A stretch of DNA of 10,800 nucleotides from Ginkgo biloba (lineage: Eukaryota > Streptophyta > Ginkgoopsida > Ginkgoales > Ginkgoaceae), in the NCBI GenBank assembly GCA_024626585.1, contig JANKJI010000010.1:110720783-110731582 (forward strand), given 5' to 3'. Position numbers and translations under genes: made by a program. Shown here piece after piece: positions 1 to 9,050 of the stretch. Under the pieces are notes generated by a model. That model ran no database searches. It saw only the letters and a list, made by a program, of their open reading frames with translations, and was not told the origin of the DNA. Each line of letters opens with the position of its first letter. Positions within the stretch are counted from its first letter, which is position 1.

Positions 1-63
1 TTTGAAGTATTTTTGTCTCTATGATTCTTTCTTATAATATGTTATCCGAGTAAATATTTTAAC

Positions 64-83
64 TATATATATATATATATATA
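64..83. repeat. (TA)10 microsatellite
   Basis: Ten uninterrupted TA dinucleotides preceded by AAC and followed by GG. This is a simple sequence repeat with likely length polymorphism. No regulatory role is shown. Confidence 0.9.
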
Positions 84-2275
84 GGAAGATATGTTAGGCC
101 ACCATGAGCCTCAGGATTCCCATCACCACCTACACCCCTCTAAGGAGAATCTCTCATATGTACCTCTTTGAAACTCTCCTCTTCTCTATATTTAAGGGGA
201 GACTTATCCCTTTTCCCTACACCTCTTCCTACTTGAAACCTATATACCTCTAATTCTAAGTCCTAAAGAGTGGTGTAGACATAACTGGCTAGAAAGCATT
301 AAACTATTTTCCAGTGACTCTTATGGACTTTATTTCATCACATTTATCAAAATATTTTCTCATGGATCACTTTATCTATTATACAAAAGTCTACTTCAAA
401 TTGACTTTTATTTGGCTTTTGTGGTCAAAACAAGAAAGCACCCACATGTAATGTGATGAAGGAGTTTTAATTTTACTTTATCTTTTATTAATTCTTATAA
501 ATCTTTTTACTTGATTTTATCTCCTTTACCATGTTTCCTTCTCTCAAAATTGATCTCATAAACCAAAATATTTAGGGATCACCTCATAAATAAATTATAT
601 TTTTAACTTCATGTGGAACATATTATCTTATCAAATAATATTTTACTGCCATAGCATAAAAAAGTATAAATATCCATTACTCATTCATTGAGTTATTCAT
701 TATATACCCTCGAGAAGATCCTAAAGTCCTTGTAACTCATAAGAAGAAATGAAGGGGAGAACCTAACTACCTCCATATCAATTAATATATCACACTTTTA
801 CAAATAAATCTATATTAAAGTATAGAAATCAATTTAATTGTCTCATTGAGTGCATATTTAGAAACTTTGGGAAGATTTTTACGCTTTCAAAATAGAAGTC
901 ACCTAAGTCAAACCATATTATCATCCTTATTTATACCTCAAGTAAAATATTCCCCAAATATAAATAAACTTATATCTCTATTACCTATAACATATTAAAA
1001 TTCTTAAATGAGGGAAAATATAAAACAAGTCACTAGGCATAAAAAATCATAAATCTCAAAAAATTCCTAACCTCCATCATCATCACTCTTTAGGTCCTAA
1101 AAAAATAAATAAAGGGAAAAATATAAAATAATTCACTCAAGTTAAGTATTTAAGAGGATATAACCAACAGGTGACTCATTCCATAAAGATAATTAAACTT
1201 TTAGAGTACGTTATTGCTTCCAAACCTTAGACAACTTTCTTATATTAATCAATGGCTAAACACATATTTAATCCACCTTTAATCATATTCATAGATAAAG
1301 GTAGAAGGTGAAACTCTATCCCTTCAAAAAATGTATATATTATTAGGGCCTACGTAGGGGATGGCCTAATTAGAATTCAACTATTTTCACCCCATGCAAT
1401 GAATAATATTATTGCATATGCCATAGTCATTAGTTCACTCGTGGATGATTTAATATTCTAAGCTCCCCATATCATCTTGTACACAAATTTACTCCTAATC
1501 ATTAATCAACTAAACTAACATTTGGTAGGTCCTACATCCAAAACTAAGAATGTATGTAGCTACATTAATATCTATAATGTTTGATTTTTTTATAATTCAT
1601 CTATAACACATGCATAGAGAGATCAATGCGGGAGTCGAACACCTTATAAATCAAATTGTTTATCACTTTTTAAACTCCTCATAGAATAAGAAAGTTAAAT
1701 CTGATATCTACTATAAATTCACAACATCATTCTCCCTCAATGAGTTTCTCTTAATTAGGGGGGGCCATTAGCATCATAGGGTAGACTAGGACCATAATAA
1801 TTGCACCTTTGAGCACTGATCATATAATTATTTATCCATAATTAATAAAATGATCTACTTAACTCTATTTTTGTGAAAGTCTCAATCATCTTCGCCATCT
1901 TTCAATAAGGATTTCTATCCTCCTAAGTCCTCCTAACATTCAATTCCATCCAAATATAACCTTCCACCTTTTTATGCTAGTCAAATAGTGTCTTCAATTA
2001 TAATATACTTAAGTTGCTTGAACGTGTTTTATTAAGTGACTAAACACTCAATTTCATGTAATTGAGACATTATCCTCTATAATTGTACATAAATCAGTAA
2101 TGAGAATAAATTTTGGTAGAAAATAATTTTAAAAATAAAAATTAGGTAGTTAGGCCCATTCCCAATGAATTTTTTGTCATTACGAACTTCCCCAACCCAA
2201 GTAATTTGATTAGATGGTAATTATGTGGTTTCTTTCATTCTAATGGTCTATACATAGGCTTAGACTAGTCAAGAT

Positions 2276-2289
2276 CCCTATATATAGGG
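2276..2289. promoter_or_regulatory. Palindromic TATA-box-like element
   Basis: CCCTATATATAGGG is a perfect 14-nt palindrome that contains TATATATAG, close to the plant TATA-box core. It could be the core promoter of a decayed element or gene, or chance in AT-rich DNA. No open reading frame follows on either side, and being palindromic it gives no orientation. The sequence match is direct; the promoter role is inference. Confidence 0.25.
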
Positions 2290-3065
2290 CCTAATTAGAT
2301 CATTAAATGGGAGGATTAGGAGTAAAGTTATGTTCTTAAATTATTAATCCCTTGTGTTCATTCTAGTTTTCCTCATCATCCATCTCCAACCCATTTCCCC
2401 CCCTCTCTTTCCATAATCTATGCCTTATTACCATTCCAAATCCCATACAATTCTAACATTGGGAACCTTACCTTCCTGTAGATTAGAATATTATACAACC
2501 TACCATTCTTGGATTCATATTTTCTCATTTCATTTATTTTCCTTGTATAATAGAAGTGAGGCTTGGGTTAAGGCTTAAAAGCATTAGGAGCTACAATAAA
2601 TGGAGGACAATAACTCAAAGTGAAGTGACTAACCATTTTGCATCTTATTTGTAGGTCATAAGTAACCTTTATTCTATTTTTGTTCTAAATTTTTTTTTAA
2701 TATATTATGTATATCACCAAAAATAATTTGCTTAAAGAACTAGCTTTGGATCATTTATTTTTTATTCTTTAGTTTTAATAATCCATATATATTATTCATC
2801 CATTCTTGTACATTACATTCAAGGGGTGACAATCTCCTTCAAACTCTTAGGGATCATATCTAATTTTTGTATAAAGTATATTTAACACTTATGGTAGGTA
2901 TTTACTAGCCTTTATCCACATTCCATTAGTATGAGTCATGTAGGGTGTAATTTCCCTTTAACCTTAGTAAGAAACCTCTCTACCATTATTGTGATGCATT
3001 TGCCACTTAGGAGGGATATTTTTCTTATTTTCTATAGAATTTAGTAGAATGAATTATTCATAATA

Positions 3066-3089
3066 TTTTTCTTTCCTTTTCTTTTCTTT
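3066..3089 (+). repeat. Pyrimidine tract (T/C only)
   Basis: Twenty-four consecutive pyrimidines made of CTTT/CTTTT-like units. It may be a simple low-complexity tract. On the minus strand it reads as a purine run, which could be a remnant polypurine tract, but nothing beside it resembles an LTR start. Confidence 0.7.
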
Positions 3090-3129
3090 ACATACCAAAT
3101 CAGGAAGGATAAATTGAAACTACCTACAC

Positions 3130-3139
3130 CACACACACA
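3130..3139. repeat. Short (CA)5 repeat
   Basis: Five CA dinucleotides within ACACCACACACACAG. Low-complexity sequence with no further context. Confidence 0.7.
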
Positions 3140-3538
3140 GGCCTAAATTAAATTTTTTATTTCACCTAGCTATTTCTTCAAAGACTCAATCCACTAGGCT
3201 CACTTAAACCTCTTGAGTTATTTTATGAGGGTTCATCATTCAAATACCTTATTTTTAGGTAGGCCTCCTACTTGCCTCATTGTTAAAGAAAAGGAAAAAA
3301 CCTAGTTTTCATTTCATGACTACATGCACTCATTCAACAAGGGAAAGAGAAGATACATTTATATTTATTTTATCACTATGTAGGCATACTTCACATATTT
3401 CATTAACGCACACATGATCAAATATGCATATTCTCATGTGTAGAGGTACAACAAGGGATAGCCATGCACCTCTCAAATTTTTGGCTAATTATATTATGAT
3501 TGAGTTGGGAAGGAGATGACCACTCCTAATAGTACATC

Positions 3539-3583
3539 TTATAATCATAACAAGCGGGGGAATTTTTCATATTATGATTATAA
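3539..3583. repeat. 12-bp inverted repeat with purine/G-run loop
   Basis: TTATAATCATAA (3539-3550) and its exact reverse complement TTATGATTATAA (3572-3583) flank a 21-nt loop that contains AAGCGGGGGAA (3552-3562). In plants a purine run of this kind (AAGNGGGGGA) often marks the polypurine tract just before a 3' LTR of a Ty1/copia-type element. The expected TG at the LTR start is not seen and no second LTR copy was found. An imperfect copy of the right arm, TTATATTATGATT, lies upstream near 3490, and a small AGGAG/CTCCT inverted pair is at 3511-3526. The hairpin is directly visible; the polypurine-tract reading is inference. Confidence 0.5.
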
Positions 3584-4172
3584 ATTAAGCTTAATATACA
3601 TCTAAAAAATTAACATTATTATTCTATTATGTATTTTCTTCATTCTTAATAATATATTTATATTATCTCTCATGGATATGGTTTATTTATCATGTTATTA
3701 ATATAATCTACTAAGCCTAAAGATAACAAATGACATTAAATATCTGTATTATTTATAATGTTTATAAGGATTCTAGAGTAACCTTAATTTCAAAGTAAGG
3801 GGAAATCCAAATAGAGGAAAAGAGTAGTGTTATCAAGATAAGTGTACATAATACAATAGTTAAATCTTTATTTTAAGTTATTTTAAACAATTTTTAATAA
3901 ATATTATAACAAATATTCAAAATTTTAAAGGGAATATTCTAGAAAGAAATAGGTGAGTATTTTTTCCTATAAAACAATACCATTTATAAATATTTAGCAT
4001 AAGTTAGAATATTTACATTGAAGAAAGGATTGGTCTATGTTATGTAGTGTAGTATATGAATTTTCTCTCCATGGTTTGTATAAATATTGTTTGATTAAAA
4101 GTAATGGGAATGATGCTTCAATTAGAATGTGTTGATTCTTTATGTAATATGGTGATATATATGATTTAATGA
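3584..4172. other. AT-rich spacer, nothing recognised
   Basis: A strongly AT-rich stretch lying between the hairpin and the start of the possible decayed reading frame. It contains no plausible coding block, tRNA-like primer-binding site or tandem repeat that I can see. If the frame that follows is a retroelement gag, this would be where a leader should sit, but no leader landmarks survive. Confidence 0.5.
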
Positions 4173-5340
4173 TTCTATGATGAGAAGAAAAAATATTTTC
4201 CTATATTATTGGAGAAGGTGAAGTCAGTAGATTTAATGAGTGCAAAGCCTAATCCAATATTGTCGCTAGATAAGGATGTCGACCTAAAAACTAGATCATG
4301 TCTATAAGGATTTAAAAGAGAAATAAAGGAAGTTGTTACTTCAAAAAGGTGATAAACATCTAAAGAAAAGGAAAAAATAAAGATGGGTTATCCTGAATGC
4401 AAAGTTTAAAAGAAGGAATATAAAAAGACTAGGGATCTAAGATCTAATCTTGTAGTCTCAGAAATAAGAAAGTATGCCTATAAGAATTAAAGATTATAAA
4501 TAAGAAGATAAAGCTTATGAATCAAATCAATATAAGGATTTGTAAGATTGGCTAAAGAAATGGTAGTAGAGAGACCAACTCTACTAAAATTGATAAAGAT
4601 ATTTGAATCTTTATATACTTACAAAATCAAGAAAATATAGAAGTCAAATACAATTGTTAAATAGAAGGATATTGTACCTTCTATTAAGGTCATTATTCAA
4701 GGGAAGTTGACATTAAATATAAGTCTACTTAGTTTTAGTCTACATTGAGAGGCAAAGAAAGTAGATGGTTCAAGGATCATTGTGATAAACCAATAGATTG
4801 TAATGTTATAATGATCTTATTCATGGATAGATTTCACTGAGTCAAGTCTAGATTCATGAAGTTATAGTATAATGGACATGAATTCCCAAATAAGTCTTTG
4901 CTCAAGGAATAAGAAACCTAAAGGAAGTATTATATAGTCACAAATATGGAAAAAAAATTGTTAAAAATTAATGCACTTGGTTTTGTATTATGCGGTATAC
5001 CTTATAAATGGTATAAAACCTTAGAGATTAAGAAAGAAGTTGAAGATTAGGATCAAATTTATAATGGAATGCTATAATTATATAGTAGAGAGCATCAAGT
5101 AATAGATGATAAGATGTAATTGATGGATCAAAATATGATAGACTTTACTTTTGGTAAAGTAATACTTATAAATTATTATATGGTAGTTATAAAAGATCTA
5201 GAATGTTTTATTCATTTTACATTAGTTTCCTTGAAATTATTAATTTTTTGTGTGATATTAAATATCATCTTTTTAAGAAAATGTCTTATGAGACTATTAT
5301 TACAAGCGGATCCATGAAAAGGATAATTTATTTAAGTTAA
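4173..5340 (+). pseudogene. Possible decayed ORF, perhaps retroelement gag-like
   Basis: The + strand reads like broken protein-coding sequence, but I cannot assign a family. Block 1 (codons starting at 4173, to about 4725) opens with 45 stop-free codons, FYDEKKKYF...LKTRSCL, then a Lys-rich stretch with stops, then VRLAKEMVVERPTLLKLIKI from 4542. Block 2 (frame of 4709) runs without an indel to 5120, with stops at 4730, 4736, 4838, 4865, 4910, 4919, 5048, 5075 and 5117. It contains LRGKESRWF, KYYIVTNMEKKLL and GIPYKWYKTLE. Block 3 (5158-5337, frame of 5158) is open for 60 codons and ends at TAA 5338. The LRGK...WF block followed by a Lys/Leu-rich helical stretch recalls retrotransposon gag, but no zinc knuckle (CX2CX4HX4C), protease or polymerase motif follows. 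Stop density is only a little below chance at this AT content, so this is tentative. Confidence 0.35.
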
Positions 5341-5541
5341 AATGCTTCAATAACAAATGTTAAAATCTTACTCAAAATAAAGTTAAACAACACATAAAAC
5401 CCTTAGGAATATATTTTAGGTAGATTAAACTGATTTATTACTTTAATTCAATTTAATAGTCAAATTGTATATACTAACTACATGAAGGAACTATCATATA
5501 AATTTCACTTTGAATGTGATATTTTATCATCAATCACATTA

Positions 5542-5559
5542 ATTTTAAAATTTTAAAAT
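5542..5559. repeat. 18-nt perfect AT palindrome
   Basis: ATTTTAAAATTTTAAAAT equals its own reverse complement. It sits just right of an 8-bp inverted repeat (5513-5520 with 5533-5540). In DNA this AT-rich, such palindromes can arise by chance. Confidence 0.6.
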
Positions 5560-5706
5560 CTAATGCTTCTAGATAATGTTGTTTGTTTTAAAAGGAAAGA
5601 CGGGTAAAATAAAATAGTAATTAAATTAGTTATGTAATTAATTCATATATTTCTAACTGAATGCATTATAAAGTGGGTGTACATTAATGGTGATAAAGAA
5701 TTCTAT

Positions 5707-5750
5707 ACCATATGAAATCAACAAAATCTCTTATCACCACATGAAATCAA
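5707..5750. repeat. 15-nt direct repeat, 29-bp offset
   Basis: ACCATATGAAATCAA (5707-5721) recurs as ACCACATGAAATCAA (5736-5750) with one mismatch. The flanks are loosely similar (TCTATACC against TTATCACC, and AAAATCTC against TTGATCTC), which suggests an old tandem duplication of about 29-30 bp. No function is evident. Confidence 0.55.
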
Positions 5751-6064
5751 ATTTGATCTCCTTGAAGGGGACTTAAATTCATATCTTGCCTACTACAGAT
5801 ATTTATATTGAATTAATACCACTTTCAAACCAAAGCAACAATTTATTTATTTCAATTCAAATATTCTCATTCTTCACCAAAATTTTCAATCAAAATCTCT
5901 TGTAAATTCTTTAATTTAAAAAAAAAATCTTGACTTGGAATTCTCTTAACTTTCTATCAAAAGAAGTTCCCCTAATTTTTTCCTTCTCTTAATCCTTTAA
6001 ATAATTCCTTTTATTTTTTTCTACCTAAACTTGCTAACCTCACCCCCTTTTATTTTTTGGGATG

Positions 6065-6165
6065 ATAGTTTTAAGTGGTTAAAAGTGGTTGAAAAATCAA
6101 CTATAACTAATTATTTTTAAATTGATTTTAATAAATATGGATTTAATTGATTTTCAACCATATTT
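6065..6165. repeat. Cluster of short direct and inverted repeats
   Basis: AAGTGGTTAA is followed at once by AAGTGGTTGA (6074-6093). GTTGA and TCAAC form a stem at 6087-6100, nested inside ATAGTT (6065-6070) and AACTAT (6098-6103). Further right, AATTGATTTT occurs at 6120-6129 and 6145-6154, and AAATATGG (6133-6140) pairs with CCATATTT (6158-6165). The density of paired words in about 100 bp is notable, but no known element type is indicated. Confidence 0.4.
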
Positions 6166-6928
6166 TTGAAAGATATAGGTAAGAATACCCTTTCAAGGAT
6201 TATTAAGACTGCCTTCTAAACTAAATATCTTGAGTTGAATCTTTGATTTTATCAATAATTTATTTAATAATTATTTTAATATCAAATGAAACCTCAAATG
6301 CATATGAATTCTAGTATTTCTTCCACCTATTTATGTCTCTTAAAGCATGTTAACTTAGGCTTCAATGCATGAGATGTCACTAAATATTCTAATCAAGATC
6401 TGTGATTATATTTTTTAATTTGTAACTATTAAGTTGCCAATGGTGAACTAGAAGATAAAGATCAAGCCACCCTAAGGAGAATCAATCTTTCTTCAAGGTG
6501 ATTAGGAGATTACCAATTTTAGTAAGATACAAAAGTGGTGTTATATTTTATTAATTAAATAAATATAAATGATTCATCAAAAGCATATAGATTCATAATT
6601 ATTAAGTATAATTTGGGCATTAAAATAATTTACATCAATGCATAAGTTTTAGGAAAAGAAGGAAGTTATTTAGATTTACAAGCTTCCTTATTTACTTTAC
6701 TAACTAGTATTACTTGATAAATAGTTGCTTCAATTTAATGAGTTTCATCAATTGGTTATGCATTAAATTTTATTTCTTACAGAGGTAAATTTTATGCTTC
6801 AATATCTAATAATACAATAGAATTAGTAAATATTTTGATTAAGAGAGCTTTTGATGGATGTCTCCCTTGTCCATGCCCTAATATTCTCATTGAGATTGGT
6901 GTATAGGTAAGATGAATGACATTATTCA

Positions 6929-6942
6929 TCCTCCTCCTCCTC
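6929..6942. repeat. Short (TCC)n microsatellite
   Basis: Four TCC units plus a partial fifth, in ATTCATCCTCCTCCTCCTCAACACC. A short simple repeat with no coding context that I could support. Confidence 0.6.
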
Positions 6943-7397
6943 AACACCTCCTAGTAGAGTTAAATCAAACCTAATTTTTCTACATATTTATGTGGTTATT
7001 CTAATATTTCTGCAAAAATATTATTCCATAATACTTGTATTAGTTAAAATTTAAAGAAGCATTTTTTTTTTCATGGATATTAAAAATGACATGTCTTAAA
7101 TGGTGTGCTTATTGAATTTTCATTAAACAATATTGAGAATTGCAAGTGACTTTATTAATACATGTTTAGAGGCACTGAGCAATCTTAGTCTTAGCATCTT
7201 AATAAATTCTAGGATTATTAAATTGATTTCTACCCACAATTGGATATAGAAAATTTATTATGAGTTTGAGACCAATTACCTTACTCATCATAACTTACAA
7301 AATCCTTATTGAAGTATTAGCTTGTGACATAGAACCTTTTCTTAAGAGCTTGTATGGATACAATAATTTGGTTTCATTAAAGGTAAATTCATTGTAA

Positions 7398-7413
7398 TTT
7401 TTTTTTTTTTTTT
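7398..7413 (+). repeat. T16 homopolymer at a LINE deletion point
   Basis: Sixteen T residues lie directly between the GFIKGK block and the next surviving reverse transcriptase block, where roughly 60-70 codons including motif A should be. It may have arisen by slippage or mark an insertion or deletion scar. Alternatively it is the minus-strand poly(A) of a lost insertion. Confidence 0.6.
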
Positions 7414-7561
7414 ATGGGAAGATATGGATTAAGCTTAGAAGAAACTTGTCAAACTTTGCGTCTACTAGGGTGATTCTAAATGGCTCTTTTTCAAAGTAAT
7501 CTTTCTTTAGTTCTTTATTTGGTAAGGTTAAGACAATTCTCATGAGAATTTGAATGTCCTT

Positions 7562-7695
7562 ATTATTTTTCATAACTATTAATGGCCTTAGTTACCTTAG
7601 TAAAAGAGCCCAATCTAAGTTGACCTAAATTATTTTTCCTTGCTATTAATGGCCTTAGTTACCTTAGTAAAAGAGCCTAATCCAATTTGACCTAA
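7562..7695 (+). repeat. 67-bp tandem duplication inside LINE relic
   Basis: Two head-to-tail copies, 7562-7628 and 7629-7695, with about six mismatches in 67 positions and no gaps. Each contains ATTAATGGCCTTAGTTACC and AGTAAAAGAGCC. Because 67 is not a multiple of three, the duplication itself breaks the LINE frame. It encodes the segment just after the RQG.P.SP.LF-like block twice. The copies are closer to each other than the relic is to a working LINE, so the duplication probably followed inactivation. Confidence 0.85.
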
Positions 7696-7775
7696 ATGGT
7701 ATAACATTTTCCTTCATTTAAAAAGGATACGATCTATAATCAATTCATTGATTACACTAGTATAATGTTACTAAC

Positions 7776-7800
7776 ATAAAAATAAAATACAAAAAAAATA
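7776..7800 (+). other. A-rich patch after LINE relic
   Basis: An A-rich run (AAAAATAAAATACAAAAAAAAT) about 75 bp past the last LINE homology. It could be a decayed 3' poly(A) tail, but the LINE relic lacks its 3' half, so this would require an internal deletion. No target-site duplication was identified. Confidence 0.25.
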
Positions 7801-7874
7801 TTTGGATCATTAGATATATTTTATAAATCCTATGGTTCTTTTATTTCCTTTCTTAAGATTTTCTAAACATCCTA

Positions 7875-8410
7875 GAATTTATGTCTACTTGTCATATCAT
7901 GGTTAAAGTGTTTATATGTTTTTAGCATGTAAGTATTATTGTTATTTATAAGATTATATCTTAATATGAATGTATTGATGTTCATTTATATGTTAGTGTG
8001 CCTACACACATTTTTAGTATTAATGTTAATAGTATTGTTAGTGTGGCATTAGAATTGATGTATGGTTGTTAGTGTATTAGTGTTTGTATTAGTTAGTGTT
8101 ATTATTTGTATTATATTTTATGATGTGTGCCCATTAGATTTATGTTTTTTTGTTAGCATATAAATGTTTGTGTTATTTAGTGTTAATGTTACTATGATAG
8201 TATTAATTCTCATGTCCTTTTATTAGTGTTATGTTGGAATTTATATCTACTTATCATATCATTGTTAATATATTTATATATGTTATTAACATCTAAGCAT
8301 TGTTAATGATTATGTATGTTTGGATATTAAAGCGATTGTATTGATGTTCATTTATTAGGTAGTGTGCACACATATGCTATTAGCATTACTACTAATATTA
8401 GTGTTACCAT
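7875..8410. repeat. Diverged direct repeat pair, 362-bp offset
   Basis: The segment beginning GAATTTATGTCTACTTGTCA at 7875 recurs as GAATTTATATCTACTTATCA at 8237. Further matches in the same order include CATATCAT.GTTAA, TTTATAT.TGTT, TGTATTGATGTTCATTTAT, TAGTGTGC..ACACA and a TAGTATTA/TAATATTAGTGTTA end. Each copy is about 170 bp and only moderately conserved, with small indels. A third partial start, GAATTTATG, is at 8498. This is the older-looking left part of the repeat field. Confidence 0.65.
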
Positions 8411-9050
8411 GTTAACTAGTATTCATATTTAGATATGATTACTAATGTGTATGTTAGTATTAGTGTGTTAATATTCATGATAATTTACATTGCATTAGAA
8501 TTTATGTTTTAATGTATCAGCTATTCATGTTTATTTATCCATTACTTTATTTGCATTGCACATGTTATTTATGTATTATATAATAACCCATAAATGAATA
8601 TCAATACACACTCACATTATGTAGTATTAGTTGATATGTTACTTATTATTTATTTTTGTTTGCTAGTGTATAATGTGTTAATGTTTTTATATATATTTTA
8701 TTACTTATTAGTTACGAATATGTGCTTATTTAGTAGGGTGTATGTATTTTATGTTTTCATTTAGCATGATAGTTTCTTAATGCATTAGCTTTTACACTAA
8801 TTAGTTTTAATTAAACATTTCATTAACGTGATGGATTTTGTGTTTATGTTAGTATGCCAATTAGTATCTATATTTTCTTAGCATATAATTAGAGTCTTAG
8901 TGTTTAAATGTTATGTATTAATTTAATGAATTATGTGTTTTATTATTTATTAGTTAGTATTTAAGCTTGTGTGCTAGTCTAGTTATGGATTTTATATTTT
9001 TATATTAGTGATAGTGTATTAATGTTTATGTTTATTTTCTTGTGTATTGG

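Larger units (their letters stand above)
1..3538. other. AT-rich non-coding region, no gene recognised
   Basis: Stops are frequent in every frame on both strands and I could not find a domain-like translation. The + strand favours pyrimidines (many CTC, CCT and TTT words), so C tends to exceed G, the opposite of the right-hand end of the window. It contains short homopolymers such as G7 at 1758-1764 and C7 at 2397-2403. The texture suits old, heavily mutated repeat DNA or LTR-like sequence, but no paired LTRs, primer-binding site or target-site duplication was found by eye. The smaller sites that can be supported are listed separately. Confidence 0.6.
5341..7072. other. AT-rich non-coding region with small repeats
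   Basis: No coding block could be supported on either strand. If the LINE relic to the right was once full length, its ORF1 and endonuclease part should lie here, but I found no endonuclease motif. Visible structures are an 8-bp inverted repeat (AATGTGAT 5513-5520 with ATCACATT 5533-5540), an 18-nt AT palindrome (5542-5559), a near-duplicate of 15 nt (5707-5721 and 5736-5750), a nested repeat cluster at 6065-6165, a TCC run (6929-6942) and a T10 tract (7062-7071). Confidence 0.55.
7073..7700 (+). pseudogene. Decayed LINE reverse transcriptase (ORF2 relic)
   Basis: Remains of the reverse transcriptase of a plant LINE, the enzyme that copies element RNA at the target site. Conserved blocks occur in the correct order but in shifting frames. 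GVLIEFS (from 7102) matches the DG.P.EFY block. CLEALSNLSLS and NSRIIKLIS (in 7136-7246, stop TAG 7247) match the C.EAL...SL..N.G.IKLIPK block. LRPITLL (7266-7286), TYKIL (7293-7307) and LA...FLKSL lie in an open run from 7248 to 7394. GFIKGK (7370-7387) lies in another frame. FASTRVILNGSFSK (to 7496) corresponds to AS.RVLLNG. VRLRQ (7522-7536) and CPYYF (from 7555) match R..RQG.P.SP.LF. INGLSYLSKRAQ starts at 7578. The motif A segment (F.KAYD, catalytic Asp) between GFIKG and the AS block is missing and a T16 tract stands there. No FADD/YxDD block or RNase H follows. At least four frameshifts make it certainly inactive. Confidence 0.75.

Noticed and set aside
1628-1643. GCGGGAGTCGAACACC, resembling the minus-strand T-arm of a tRNA
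   Set aside because: The neighbouring sequence shows no acceptor, D-arm or anticodon-arm pairing at the right distances.
1-3583. Complete LTR retrotransposon ending at the 3539-3583 polypurine-like site
   Set aside because: No second LTR copy, primer-binding site, or pol motifs could be found upstream on the + strand.
5120-5317. 65-codon open frame starting at TTG
   Set aside because: It has no recognisable domain, starts at a non-ATG codon and is preceded by in-frame stops. It is better explained as part of a decayed longer frame plus chance extension, so I did not call it a gene.
6432-6500. Short open stretch reading VANGELEDKDQATLRRINLSS
   Set aside because: It is just over 20 codons, has stops close on both sides and no extension in other frames, so chance is sufficient.
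7700-7870. Continuation of the LINE reverse transcriptase (FADD block)
   Set aside because: No frame shows an aspartate pair in a suitable context or any later reverse transcriptase or RNase H block.
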